This document shows, piece by piece, positions 1 to 5,340 of a stretch of DNA of 5,821 nt (positions are counted from its first letter, which is position 1; each line of letters opens with the position of its first letter). The notes under the pieces were generated by a model. It was not told where the DNA came from, did not search any database, and was given only the letters and a program-made list of their open reading frames with translations. The stretch is from Gammaproteobacteria bacterium (lineage in GTDB: Bacteria > Pseudomonadota > Gammaproteobacteria > Pseudomonadales > JAUIKI01), in the NCBI GenBank assembly GCA_030430875.1, contig JAUIKI010000106.1, positions 1 to 5,821 on the forward strand, given 5' to 3'. The position numbers and the translations under genes were made by a program.

Positions 1-281
1 CTAGTAATAATCCACAATCAGACCCAGTACCCCAACAGCCACCTATACCTAGCTCTGCTTCACTTGGTCTCATCAAACCTGATCCAATCCAGCGCCCAAC
101 TAGTTCAATTGGGATTAACAAACCAGTACCAAACTCTCACCCTACTCCTAACCCTGCGCCTGTGATCAGACCATTAGCGATCCCTGCTAAGCCAGCACCG
201 GTCAAGCCAATTACTGCTCCAGTCAAGTTCGAGAGAAAAAGCCCTCTTGAAGGCAAACCAGTGGTTGTGAGAGTTAGATAG
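1..281 (+). CDS. Proline-rich C-terminal tail of an unidentified protein (5' end outside window)
   Basis: Reading the frame that begins at base 3 gives 92 codons without a stop, ending at TAG 279-281. About a quarter of the residues are proline, with Lys, Ala, Ser and Thr making up much of the rest; KP and KPxP-like steps recur (IKPDP, NKPVP, AKPAPVKP), followed by a short basic end, VVVRVR. There is no hydrophobic segment or recognisable fold, so this looks like a disordered, extended tail of the kind used as a spacer or a protein-binding arm. A perfect intrinsic terminator begins 30 bases after the stop in the same orientation, which supports this strand and frame. Another + frame is also open from base 1 to about 165, so the frame is likely but not certain. 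I do not recognise the gene and assign no function. Confidence 0.6.
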   Translation, partial: SNNPQSDPVPQQPPIPSSASLGLIKPDPIQRPTSSIGINKPVPNSHPTPNPAPVIRPLAIPAKPAPVKPITAPVKFERKSPLEGKPVVVRVR

Positions 282-310
282 TCGATATTGATCTTACACA
301 CAGCAGTAAC

Positions 311-339
311 AAAAAGGCCCAACAAGTGGGCCTTTTTTT
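311..339 (+). terminator. Rho-independent terminator after the proline-rich gene
   Basis: Bases 311-321 (AAAAAGGCCCA) pair perfectly with 327-337 (TGGGCCTTTTT) around a five-base loop, giving an 11-bp hairpin with a GC core that runs into a seven-T tract at 333-339. It lies 30 bases past the upstream stop codon and about 70 bases before aroE, so it should insulate aroE from the upstream gene. The A-run on the left arm could also support termination in the other direction, but no - strand gene is seen to use it. Confidence 0.93.
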
Positions 340-342
340 ATT

Positions 343-371
343 TTGAATTCTCACAAAAATCTAGGTATGGT
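343..371 (+). promoter_or_regulatory. Candidate sigma70 promoter of aroE
   Basis: TTGAAT at 343-348 and TATGGT at 366-371 match the -35 and -10 consensus at four of six positions each, separated by 17 bases. Transcription would begin near 378 and leave a leader of about 30 bases. A second -10-like hexamer, TATAAC, sits at 385-390 but has no good -35 partner. The position just after a terminator makes a promoter here expected; the exact hexamers are inferred. Confidence 0.35.
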
Positions 372-406
372 TACTTTTATTAACTATAACTCCAATCGAG
401 AAAATC

Positions 407-1228
407 ATGACCGATCGTTATGCCGTGATGGGCAACCCCATTGCTCACAGCCTCTCACCAAACATTCACACACTGTTTGCCAAACAAACTCAGCAATCAT
501 TATGTTATGAGACTATATTGGCCCCAAATGATGCTTTTCCTGAACAAGTCAAACAATTTTTTACAGCAGGTGGAAAAGGATTAAACATCACGATTCCTTT
601 CAAGCAGCAAGCAATGCAACTCGCTGATCGACTCACTGAGCGAGCTAAACGCGCCCAGGCAGTCAATACCTTATGGCAAAAAGACAACTTACTTTGGGGC
701 GATAACACGGATGGAGTAGGCATCACACGTGATATCGAAACTAATCATGGCCTTAAAATTACTCAAAAGTCGTTGTTAATTATTGGTGCGGGAGGCGCCG
801 TGCGCGGCATTTTAGAGTCCATTTTATCACTTGGCCCAGCAAAACTTGTGATTGCCAATCGCACGCATGAAAAAGCGCAGCAATTAGCAGAAGAATTTGC
901 GGATATTGGCAACATCAGCGCCTGTGAATTTAATCAATTGCCAGAAAAAACCTTTGATATTGTCGTTAATGGAACAGCTACCGGGCTTTCCAACGAAAAA
1001 TTGCCACTACCGGAAAAAATCTTGGCAAACAATGCTTGTTGCTATGATATGGTTTATGGCAAGCCAACACCTTTTCTAGAGTGGGCAAAACAGCAAAATG
1101 CAGCATACATATTTGATGGTCTAGGCATGTTAGTTGAACAGGCAGCAGAAGCTTTTTCAATTTGGCGAGGGGTTCATCCTAACACTACATCGGTTATCAA
1201 TACAATTCGAAACGGGTTGTCGATTTAA
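407..1228 (+). CDS. aroE: Shikimate dehydrogenase (NADP+)
   Basis: AroE reduces 3-dehydroshikimate to shikimate with NADPH in the cytoplasm, the fourth step of the shikimate pathway to chorismate and the aromatic amino acids. The 273 residues are the usual full length. Visible motifs: the substrate-binding loop GNPIAHSLSP (9-18) with the paired serines; NITIPFK (60-66), whose K66 matches the catalytic lysine; AVNT (85-88) with N87; GDNTDG (98-103), whose D102 matches the catalytic aspartate; the Rossmann dinucleotide loop GAGGA (127-131); NRT (151-153), the NADP 2'-phosphate clamp, which favours AroE over NAD-using YdiB; and the C-terminal DGLGMLVEQAAEAF (237-250) with Q245. The ATG at 407 has a modest GAG Shine-Dalgarno six bases upstream (398-400), and the N-terminus aligns with family starts. 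It follows a terminator, appears monocistronic, and converges on pgsA with 31 bases between stop codons. It looks intact. Confidence 0.97.
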   Translation: MTDRYAVMGNPIAHSLSPNIHTLFAKQTQQSLCYETILAPNDAFPEQVKQFFTAGGKGLNITIPFKQQAMQLADRLTERAKRAQAVNTLWQKDNLLWGDNTDGVGITRDIETNHGLKITQKSLLIIGAGGAVRGILESILSLGPAKLVIANRTHEKAQQLAEEFADIGNISACEFNQLPEKTFDIVVNGTATGLSNEKLPLPEKILANNACCYDMVYGKPTPFLEWAKQQNAAYIFDGLGMLVEQAAEAFSIWRGVHPNTTSVINTIRNGLSI

Positions 1229-1259
1229 CATGATAATAAACTCAGCGATCAAAGCATCA

Positions 1260-1820
1260 TCAACTCTCATCAGTTAAATCTGGCCATGCTGCCTTCAAAT
1301 ATAAAACCATTGACCAAAGTGTTAGAAAAACGGCTGCATACAGTAAAAAATACCCCAATATCATCAGCAAACTACTCCAATCTGGTGGGCCTGCCAGTAA
1401 GGTGATAATTGCAAGCATTTGTAAAGTTGTTTTTAGCTTGCCAATATATGAAACGGCAATACTTGTTCGACGTCCTACTTCAGCCATCCATTCACGTAAG
1501 GCAGAAATCATGATTTCGCGCCCAATGATGATAGTTGCAGGAATTGCCAAAAACACAGTTGCATGAGTTTCAACCAGTAGAATCAGTGCTGCCGCTACTA
1601 TCAATTTATCTGCAACGGGATCAAGAAATGCACCAAATTTCGTTGTCTGTTGCAATTTTCTGGCTAAATAGCCATCGATGAAATCAGTAATGCTTGCTAT
1701 CGCAAAAATACTTGAGCAGGCCATATAACGCCAATCAAATGGCAAATAGAAAACCATTACAAAAACCGGAATCAGCAAAATCCGAATGAAGGTTAGTATG
1801 TTTGGAATAGTAAACAACAA
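1260..1820 (-). CDS. pgsA: CDP-diacylglycerol--glycerol-3-phosphate 3-phosphatidyltransferase (PGP synthase)
   Basis: PgsA is an inner-membrane enzyme that transfers the phosphatidyl group from CDP-diacylglycerol to sn-glycerol 3-phosphate, the committed step to phosphatidylglycerol and cardiolipin. The 186 residues are normal length. The complete CDP-alcohol phosphotransferase signature is present: D46, D49-G50, A53-R54, G63, D67 and D71, with the expected eight- and three-residue spacings; the four aspartates bind metal and act in catalysis. The stretch GREIMISALREWMAE (100-114) followed by SYIGKLKTTLQM (124-135) is typical of PgsA rather than other family members. Hydrophobic segments lie near 8-28, 31-45, 73-98, 132-143 and 151-173. 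The start codon is TTG at 1820; a strong AGGGGA lies six bases upstream and the N-terminus (xLFTIPNILTFIRI) aligns with E. coli MQFNIPTLLT. It follows uvrC by 100 bases on the same strand, the conserved gammaproteobacterial pairing, so the two probably share a transcript. Confidence 0.96.
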   Translation of the reverse strand: MLFTIPNILTFIRILLIPVFVMVFYLPFDWRYMACSSIFAIASITDFIDGYLARKLQQTTKFGAFLDPVADKLIVAAALILLVETHATVFLAIPATIIIGREIMISALREWMAEVGRRTSIAVSYIGKLKTTLQMLAIITLLAGPPDWSSLLMILGYFLLYAAVFLTLWSMVLYLKAAWPDLTDES

Positions 1821-1826
1821 TGCTCG

Positions 1827-1832
1827 TCCCCT
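1827..1832 (-). promoter_or_regulatory. Strong ribosome binding site that fixes the TTG start of pgsA
   Basis: On the - strand AGGGGA (1832 to 1827) lies six bases before TTG 1820-1818. The open frame extends upstream only to a stop at 1853-1851 and contains no ATG, GTG or TTG before 1820, so the Shine-Dalgarno supports the first TTG. A second TTG follows directly at 1817 but would put the site nine bases away and lose the family-conserved first residue. Confidence 0.75.
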
Positions 1833-1859
1833 GACAAAATTACACCACTTTTAACTTGG

Positions 1860-1900
1860 TTGTTAGTTGCTTGCCACACCAACCCCACCAACTATAACAA
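1860..1900 (-). repeat. Bulged stem-loop with G-rich loop between uvrC and pgsA
   Basis: Bases 1860-1869 (TTGTTAGTTG) pair with 1889-1900 (CAACTATAACAA) as ten base pairs with a two-base bulge near 1893-1894. In the uvrC-pgsA transcript the loop is rich in G: the - strand from 1889 to 1874 reads GG-T-GGGG-TT-GG-TGT-GG, with enough GG runs for a two-tier quadruplex. There is no T tract after the stem in either direction, so it does not look like an ordinary intrinsic terminator. A second small inverted repeat, TTCAC/GTGAA (1905-1909 and 1916-1920), lies directly after the uvrC stop. The structure could affect processing or stability between the two cistrons; that role is inferred. Confidence 0.45.
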
Positions 1901-1920
1901 TTTCTTCACACGCTGGTGAA

Positions 1921-3795
1921 TTATAATCCATGTAACACATTATAAAGAGATTCTGCCATCTTGTGGCTAATTCCTGGAATTTTTGTGATATCTTCAATGC
2001 TGGCAGCATTTAATTCACGCAAACCACCAAAATGATTAAGTAAAGCACGACGCCGTTTTGGTCCAATTCCTGGCATTGTATCCAAAATAGATTGTTTACG
2101 CAGTTTGCCTCGTTTTATGCGATGTGATTTTATCGCAAATCGATGAGCCTCATCACGAATCCATTGTAACAAATGCAGCGCCTTATCATCTGGAGACAAC
2201 ACAATTTCAGCTTTCTCTTTACCGACAAACAACCGTTCAAGTCCAGCTTTACGCGTTGGGCCTTTGGCAATAGCAATCACCATCAACTCATTGAGCTCTA
2301 ATTCTTCACAAACAGCTAAAGCCTGCGTCAATTGTCCCAAGCCTCCATCTATGACGAGCAAATCTGGCAAAATCTGTTTGGCTTGCTGCACACGAGTATA
2401 ACGTCGTTTGACAGCTTGTCTAATGGCAGCATAATCATCACCTGGCGTTATTTCAGTAATGTTAAACTGTCGATAAGATTTTTTCTCCGGACCGGAATCA
2501 GAAAATACCACACAAGAGGCAACGGGATGCTCTCCTTGAGTATGACTGATATCAAAACATTCGATACGTGATGGCACCATAGGCAAACTAAGTGCTTTTC
2601 TCAAGGCATCGCGTTTTTTAAAAAGCTCTTCTGGATGCAAGCTGCTGTGGTTTAAAGCTGTTTGTAAATTGACATTAGCTAAATCAAGCCATTGAGCCCG
2701 TACACCGCGTACTTGATGCAGCAAATGGATTTTCGACGCATGATATTGTTTAATAGCTGCACATAAATTTATTTTATCGTCTATTTCTACATTAGTAATA
2801 ATTGCGTTAGGTAATCCAAACTGCAGCGGTTGATCTAGATAATACTGGGCGATAAAGCTTGCCAAAATATCTGCTGCACTCAATTCTAATGCTAATTTTG
2901 GATAATACGATTGCTTGCCTAAAAGCTTACCTTGTCGAAACCACAGTATTTGCACGACAGCAACACCGTGAGAAACCCCACAAACCAACACATCAGCATC
3001 ATCGTTACCACTATCAACACCTTGTTGTGCTTGCAATTGCTTCAAACTCATCCATTGATCACGAAGATTTGCCGCTGCTTCATATTGAGTCGCTTTTGAT
3101 TTCTCATGCATTTCTTTTTCAAGAACGTCAATGACCATTTTACTTTTCCCTGCTAAAAATAAACGTGCATGATCTAAGTCGCGTTGATAATTTTGTTGGT
3201 TAATTAACCCAACGCAAGGTGCACTGCAACGATTAATTTGATGCTGCAGGCAAGGTCGATTTCGATGGGCAAAAAAACCATCTTCACAGGTTCTCAATTT
3301 AAAAATAGTTTGCAAGGTATTTAAACTACTTCGAACAGCATGGGCATTTGCATAGGGACCATAATACTCACCCGTTTTCTTTAGCTTTACTGATGTTGTT
3401 TGCTTTGACTTGGTCATGCGCACTGGGTTTTTACGGCGGCTGGTAATTTGTGGATACTCCGCATGAGCCGAGATGTAGATATACGGGTAAGATTTATCAT
3501 CACGCAATAAAATATTAAATCGCGGCAATAATGTTTTTATCGTTGTTTGTTCCAACAGCAATGCTTCTAGCTCATTGCGTGTTACAGTAATTTCAATAGA
3601 TTTTGTTAACTCCATCAATTTTCGCGTTTTTGGCGCAACATCTTTGCGAAAATAACTACTAAGTCGTTTTTGCAAATCGACCGCTTTTCCAACATATAAA
3701 ACCACATCATCAACAGCATGCATCAAATAAATGCCTGGCTGATGAGGAATATTAGTCAGTATCTGAGAAGAATCTTGGGCAATGACAAATTTCAT
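1921..3795 (-). CDS. uvrC: Excinuclease ABC subunit C (UvrABC incision nuclease)
   Basis: UvrC is recruited to damaged DNA by UvrB and cuts the strand on both sides of the lesion in nucleotide excision repair. From ATG 3795 the protein has 624 residues, near the usual 600-620. Domains: GIY-YIG nuclease (about 15-95) for the 3' cut, with G21-I-Y, Y34-V-G-K37, R44, Y48 and E82 in the catalytic positions; cysteines C170, C182, C190 and C194 spaced CX11CX7CX3C, matching the [4Fe-4S] ligands described in E. coli UvrC; a UVR helix pair (about 222-257) that contacts UvrB; the RNase H-like nuclease for the 5' cut with D415 (ECFDISH), D483 (VIDGGLGQ) and H551 (DEAHRFAI); and tandem helix-hairpin-helix motifs (570-624: MPGIGPKRR and IPGISHKMA). 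The frame stays open to TTG 3831, but no Shine-Dalgarno precedes that TTG, and ATG 3795 aligns better with E. coli. A basic insertion of about 14 residues lies near 119-141. Cotranscription with pgsA is likely. Confidence 0.96.
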   Translation of the reverse strand: MKFVIAQDSSQILTNIPHQPGIYLMHAVDDVVLYVGKAVDLQKRLSSYFRKDVAPKTRKLMELTKSIEITVTRNELEALLLEQTTIKTLLPRFNILLRDDKSYPYIYISAHAEYPQITSRRKNPVRMTKSKQTTSVKLKKTGEYYGPYANAHAVRSSLNTLQTIFKLRTCEDGFFAHRNRPCLQHQINRCSAPCVGLINQQNYQRDLDHARLFLAGKSKMVIDVLEKEMHEKSKATQYEAAANLRDQWMSLKQLQAQQGVDSGNDDADVLVCGVSHGVAVVQILWFRQGKLLGKQSYYPKLALELSAADILASFIAQYYLDQPLQFGLPNAIITNVEIDDKINLCAAIKQYHASKIHLLHQVRGVRAQWLDLANVNLQTALNHSSLHPEELFKKRDALRKALSLPMVPSRIECFDISHTQGEHPVASCVVFSDSGPEKKSYRQFNITEITPGDDYAAIRQAVKRRYTRVQQAKQILPDLLVIDGGLGQLTQALAVCEELELNELMVIAIAKGPTRKAGLERLFVGKEKAEIVLSPDDKALHLLQWIRDEAHRFAIKSHRIKRGKLRKQSILDTMPGIGPKRRRALLNHFGGLRELNAASIEDITKIPGISHKMAESLYNVLHGL

Positions 3796-3839
3796 AGCCT
3801 GATTCTGGCAAATTGTTACCACTATTGGCAAGTAATAAA

Positions 3840-3868
3840 AATATATCCGTTGATAAGCATTCTGCTTA
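3840..3868 (-). promoter_or_regulatory. Candidate proximal promoter of uvrC-pgsA
   Basis: On the - strand TATATT (3845 to 3840) makes a good -10, with TAAGCA (3868 to 3863) 17 bases upstream as a weak -35. Transcription would start near 3833, about 38 bases before ATG 3795. The weak -35 and most of the spacer lie inside the palindrome at 3852-3870, the layout expected of a regulated promoter. The consensus match is modest, and the call is inferred. Confidence 0.25.
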
Positions 3869-3870
3869 TC
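3852..3870. repeat. Perfect palindrome, copy 1, upstream of uvrC
   Basis: GATAAGCA (3852-3859) and TGCTTATC (3863-3870) form a perfect eight-base inverted repeat around a three-base centre, TTC. It lies 57-75 bases before the preferred uvrC ATG and just upstream of a TATATT hexamer. A close relative is at 3964-3987. The compact perfect dyad fits a dimeric repressor or activator site; it does not match the gammaproteobacterial LexA box (CTGT-N8-ACAG). It could also be an RNA stem if transcription starts further upstream. Confidence 0.6.
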
Positions 3871-3963
3871 TCAGTAAATCTTGTGACAAAAACTTTTGAA
3901 GGACAATCATAATTTTGATGGTGCGTAAACCTACGGTGCTTTGTCGCTTCGCAATAAAAAGGT

Positions 3964-3987
3964 TAAGCATTCTGATATTTGCTTATC
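3964..3987. repeat. Related palindrome, copy 2, in the dprA-uvrC gap
   Basis: Read on the - strand this is GATAAGCA, then a seven-base block AATATCA, then GAATGCTTA. Without the seven bases it would match copy 1 (3854-3870) over 17 consecutive bases. The arms TAAGCA/TGCTTA (3964-3969 and 3980-3985) still pair across a ten-base centre. It lies immediately downstream of the CATAAT -10 candidate at 3988-3993, so it would cover the transcription start of that promoter. The two copies are about 110 bases apart. Confidence 0.55.
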
Positions 3988-4015
3988 ATTATGCGCAATA
4001 TTCATTTCACGTAAA
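3988..4015 (-). promoter_or_regulatory. Candidate distal promoter of uvrC-pgsA
   Basis: On the - strand TTTACG (4015 to 4010; four of six) and CATAAT (3993 to 3988; five of six) are separated by 16 bases. The start would fall near 3982, inside palindrome copy 2, giving a leader of about 185 bases before uvrC ATG 3795. This is the best sigma70-like match I found in the gap, but it is a by-eye call. Confidence 0.4.
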
Positions 4016-4026
4016 CAAAAGATAAC

Positions 4027-4044
4027 AACTATCAATAGATAGTT
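4027..4044. repeat. Perfect seven-base inverted repeat upstream of the distal uvrC promoter
   Basis: AACTATC (4027-4033) pairs with GATAGTT (4038-4044) around the four-base loop AATA. It lies about 55 bases past the dprA stop and about 12 bases upstream of the TTTACG -35 candidate. No T tract follows on the - strand (GTTATCTTTTG), so it is a poor terminator for dprA. It may be a further binding site or a 3' stem on the dprA mRNA. The rest of 4045-4098 is plain AT-rich sequence in which I see no gene. Confidence 0.4.
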
Positions 4045-4098
4045 TCATACAGCAATTTCATATTCATACTAAAAACTTAACTTTTTCATTCTAATTTT

Positions 4099-5250
4099 TT
4101 AAACGCTTCGAACAAAACCAAACCGGCTGGATTCAATCAAACCTAAAAGCTCCAAACGAGTTAACACACCAAGCAGAACATTCGTTGAAAGATTTGTTAT
4201 TGCTAGTAAATCTTCTTGATTAACAGGGTCGTAAGTTACACTGCTAAAGACCTCTGTTTCCACTGTTGTCAAACTGTGCTGGAAGGTAACCATCGACGTC
4301 TCAGTCTGCTTTTCTGGTTTACTATTTTTTGAAACTAAGTGTCTAAATTCCTCCAAAACATCTTCGATTGTCTCCACTAGTTTTGCACCCTGCTTGATTA
4401 GCGCATGACAACCTTTGCTATTAGGGCTGTGAATTGATCCAGGAACTGCAAACACTTCTCGTCCCTGATCAGCAGCTAATTTTGCAGTAACTAATGACCC
4501 ACTACGCAAATTAGCTTCGACAACAATCACACCCAAACTTAACCCACTAATGAGACGGTTTCGTCGTGGAAAATGAAATGGCTTCGGCGGTGTTCCCAAC
4601 CAAAAATCAGAAACAATGGCACCATTTTTTTCCACTATTTCATCAGCAAGCACTTGGTGCGACTTTGGATAAATGAGATCAGCACCTGTTCCCAAAACAG
4701 CAATAGTACTGCCAGCGTGGTTCAATGCACCTCGATGACTCGCAGCATCAATCCCATAGGCTAAACCACTCGTCACCGTAAGCTGATATTGACTTAAAAT
4801 ATTTGCAAAACGATAAGCAATATCTTTCCCCAAAGGGGTCGATGATCGGCTACCAACCATTGCTAATTGAACAGAATTAAGTTTATTAATTTGGCCACGA
4901 ACAAATAATATTTCTGGTGGATCTGCAATATCAAACAACTGAGTTGGGTATGATGGATCACCCATAAAGATAATATGATTTTCAGATTGGTTTAGCCAAT
5001 CTGAAAGTAACTGTAATTGCTGTTGAGCAGATACTGATGGACAATCATACGCATTACAAATTTGACTAAACTGATGTTCAGTGAGACCAAATCTTTGTAT
5101 TTTCTCCGCATCAAAAGCACAAAATTTTTCCCATGAATTAATCGATTGAAAAATATGTGCAATGATTTTCCGGTTAGTTTTAAGTGTCTTCAGTGCTAAC
5201 CAAAATTTGGCAAACGAAAGATATCCAGCACTCGATTTAGTCGTCGACAT
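4099..5250 (-). CDS. dprA: DNA-processing protein DprA (Smf), RecA loader for transformation
   Basis: DprA binds incoming single-stranded DNA in the cytoplasm during natural transformation, protects it, and loads RecA; it is also kept in many bacteria not known to be competent. The 383 residues are typical. An N-terminal helical region (about 10-90) is followed by the Rossmann-like core with its family motifs: MVGSR (131-135), SGLAYGIDAASHRGAL (160s-175), GTGADLIYP (187-195), FPRRNRLISGLS (227-238), VVEANLRSGSLVTA (243-256), GREVFAVPG (263-271) and GCHALIKQGA (280-289). A polar linker (about 305-328) leads to a C-terminal winged-helix-like domain (about 330-383, DLLAITNLSTNVLLGVLTRLELLGLIE). 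The ATG at 5250 fits the family start, but no Shine-Dalgarno is visible in the AT-rich stretch before it. The gene follows the LysM-protein gene by 73 bases on the same strand, the Pseudomonas-like order, so they are probably cotranscribed. All core motifs look intact. Confidence 0.96.
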   Translation of the reverse strand: MSTTKSSAGYLSFAKFWLALKTLKTNRKIIAHIFQSINSWEKFCAFDAEKIQRFGLTEHQFSQICNAYDCPSVSAQQQLQLLSDWLNQSENHIIFMGDPSYPTQLFDIADPPEILFVRGQINKLNSVQLAMVGSRSSTPLGKDIAYRFANILSQYQLTVTSGLAYGIDAASHRGALNHAGSTIAVLGTGADLIYPKSHQVLADEIVEKNGAIVSDFWLGTPPKPFHFPRRNRLISGLSLGVIVVEANLRSGSLVTAKLAADQGREVFAVPGSIHSPNSKGCHALIKQGAKLVETIEDVLEEFRHLVSKNSKPEKQTETSMVTFQHSLTTVETEVFSSVTYDPVNQEDLLAITNLSTNVLLGVLTRLELLGLIESSRFGFVRSV

Positions 5251-5299
5251 TTAGATAATTGTATAAATAATTTTAATATCTATAGCATTAACTAAAAGT

Positions 5300-5340
5300 T
5301 CCGACCACACAAGTAGACATCTGCTACAAAGGCTGTCGGA
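5300..5340 (-). repeat. Symmetric two-tier stem-loop over the stop codon of the LysM-protein gene
   Basis: On the - strand TCCGAC (5340 to 5335) pairs with GTCGGA (5305 to 5300), and inside it GTAG (5327 to 5324) pairs with CTAC (5316 to 5313). The parts run 6-7-4-7-4-7-6, so the internal loops and the terminal loop are each seven bases. The stop TAG (5326-5324) lies in the inner stem. Only four Ts follow (5297-5294, after AC), so it could be at most a weak terminator or an mRNA 3' stabiliser ahead of dprA. Confidence 0.35.

Noticed and set aside
137..325. A 62-codon - strand frame over the proline-rich tail
   Set aside because: Its start lies in the terminator hairpin, it has no ribosome binding site, and its Gly/Leu/Ile-rich product is what proline/alanine/asparagine codons give when read backwards.
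2332..3134. Two + strand frames of 79 and 91 codons opposite uvrC
   Set aside because: They lie wholly within well-conserved UvrC coding sequence, have no ribosome binding sites, and their products look like low-information reverse reading.
3718..3912. A 64-codon + strand frame running from the uvrC 5' end into the gap
   Set aside because: It lacks a Shine-Dalgarno, begins opposite conserved GIY-YIG codons and crosses the palindrome; no family resemblance is visible.
4071..4086. AAAAACTTAACTTTTT downstream of dprA as a terminator
   Set aside because: Only weak A-T pairing is possible, there is no GC stem, and the self-complementarity is what an A-run next to a T-run gives by chance.
3832..4098. 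SOS (LexA) box in front of uvrC
   Set aside because: I looked for CTGT-N8-ACAG or close variants and found none; the palindromes here have a different core (GATAAGCA/TGCTTATC).
3796..4098. tRNA or other structured RNA gene in the dprA-uvrC gap
   Set aside because: No cloverleaf, TTC-loop sequence or CCA end was seen, and the region is AT-rich with only short dyads. tRNA genes that sometimes lie near pgsA in enterobacteria are also absent.
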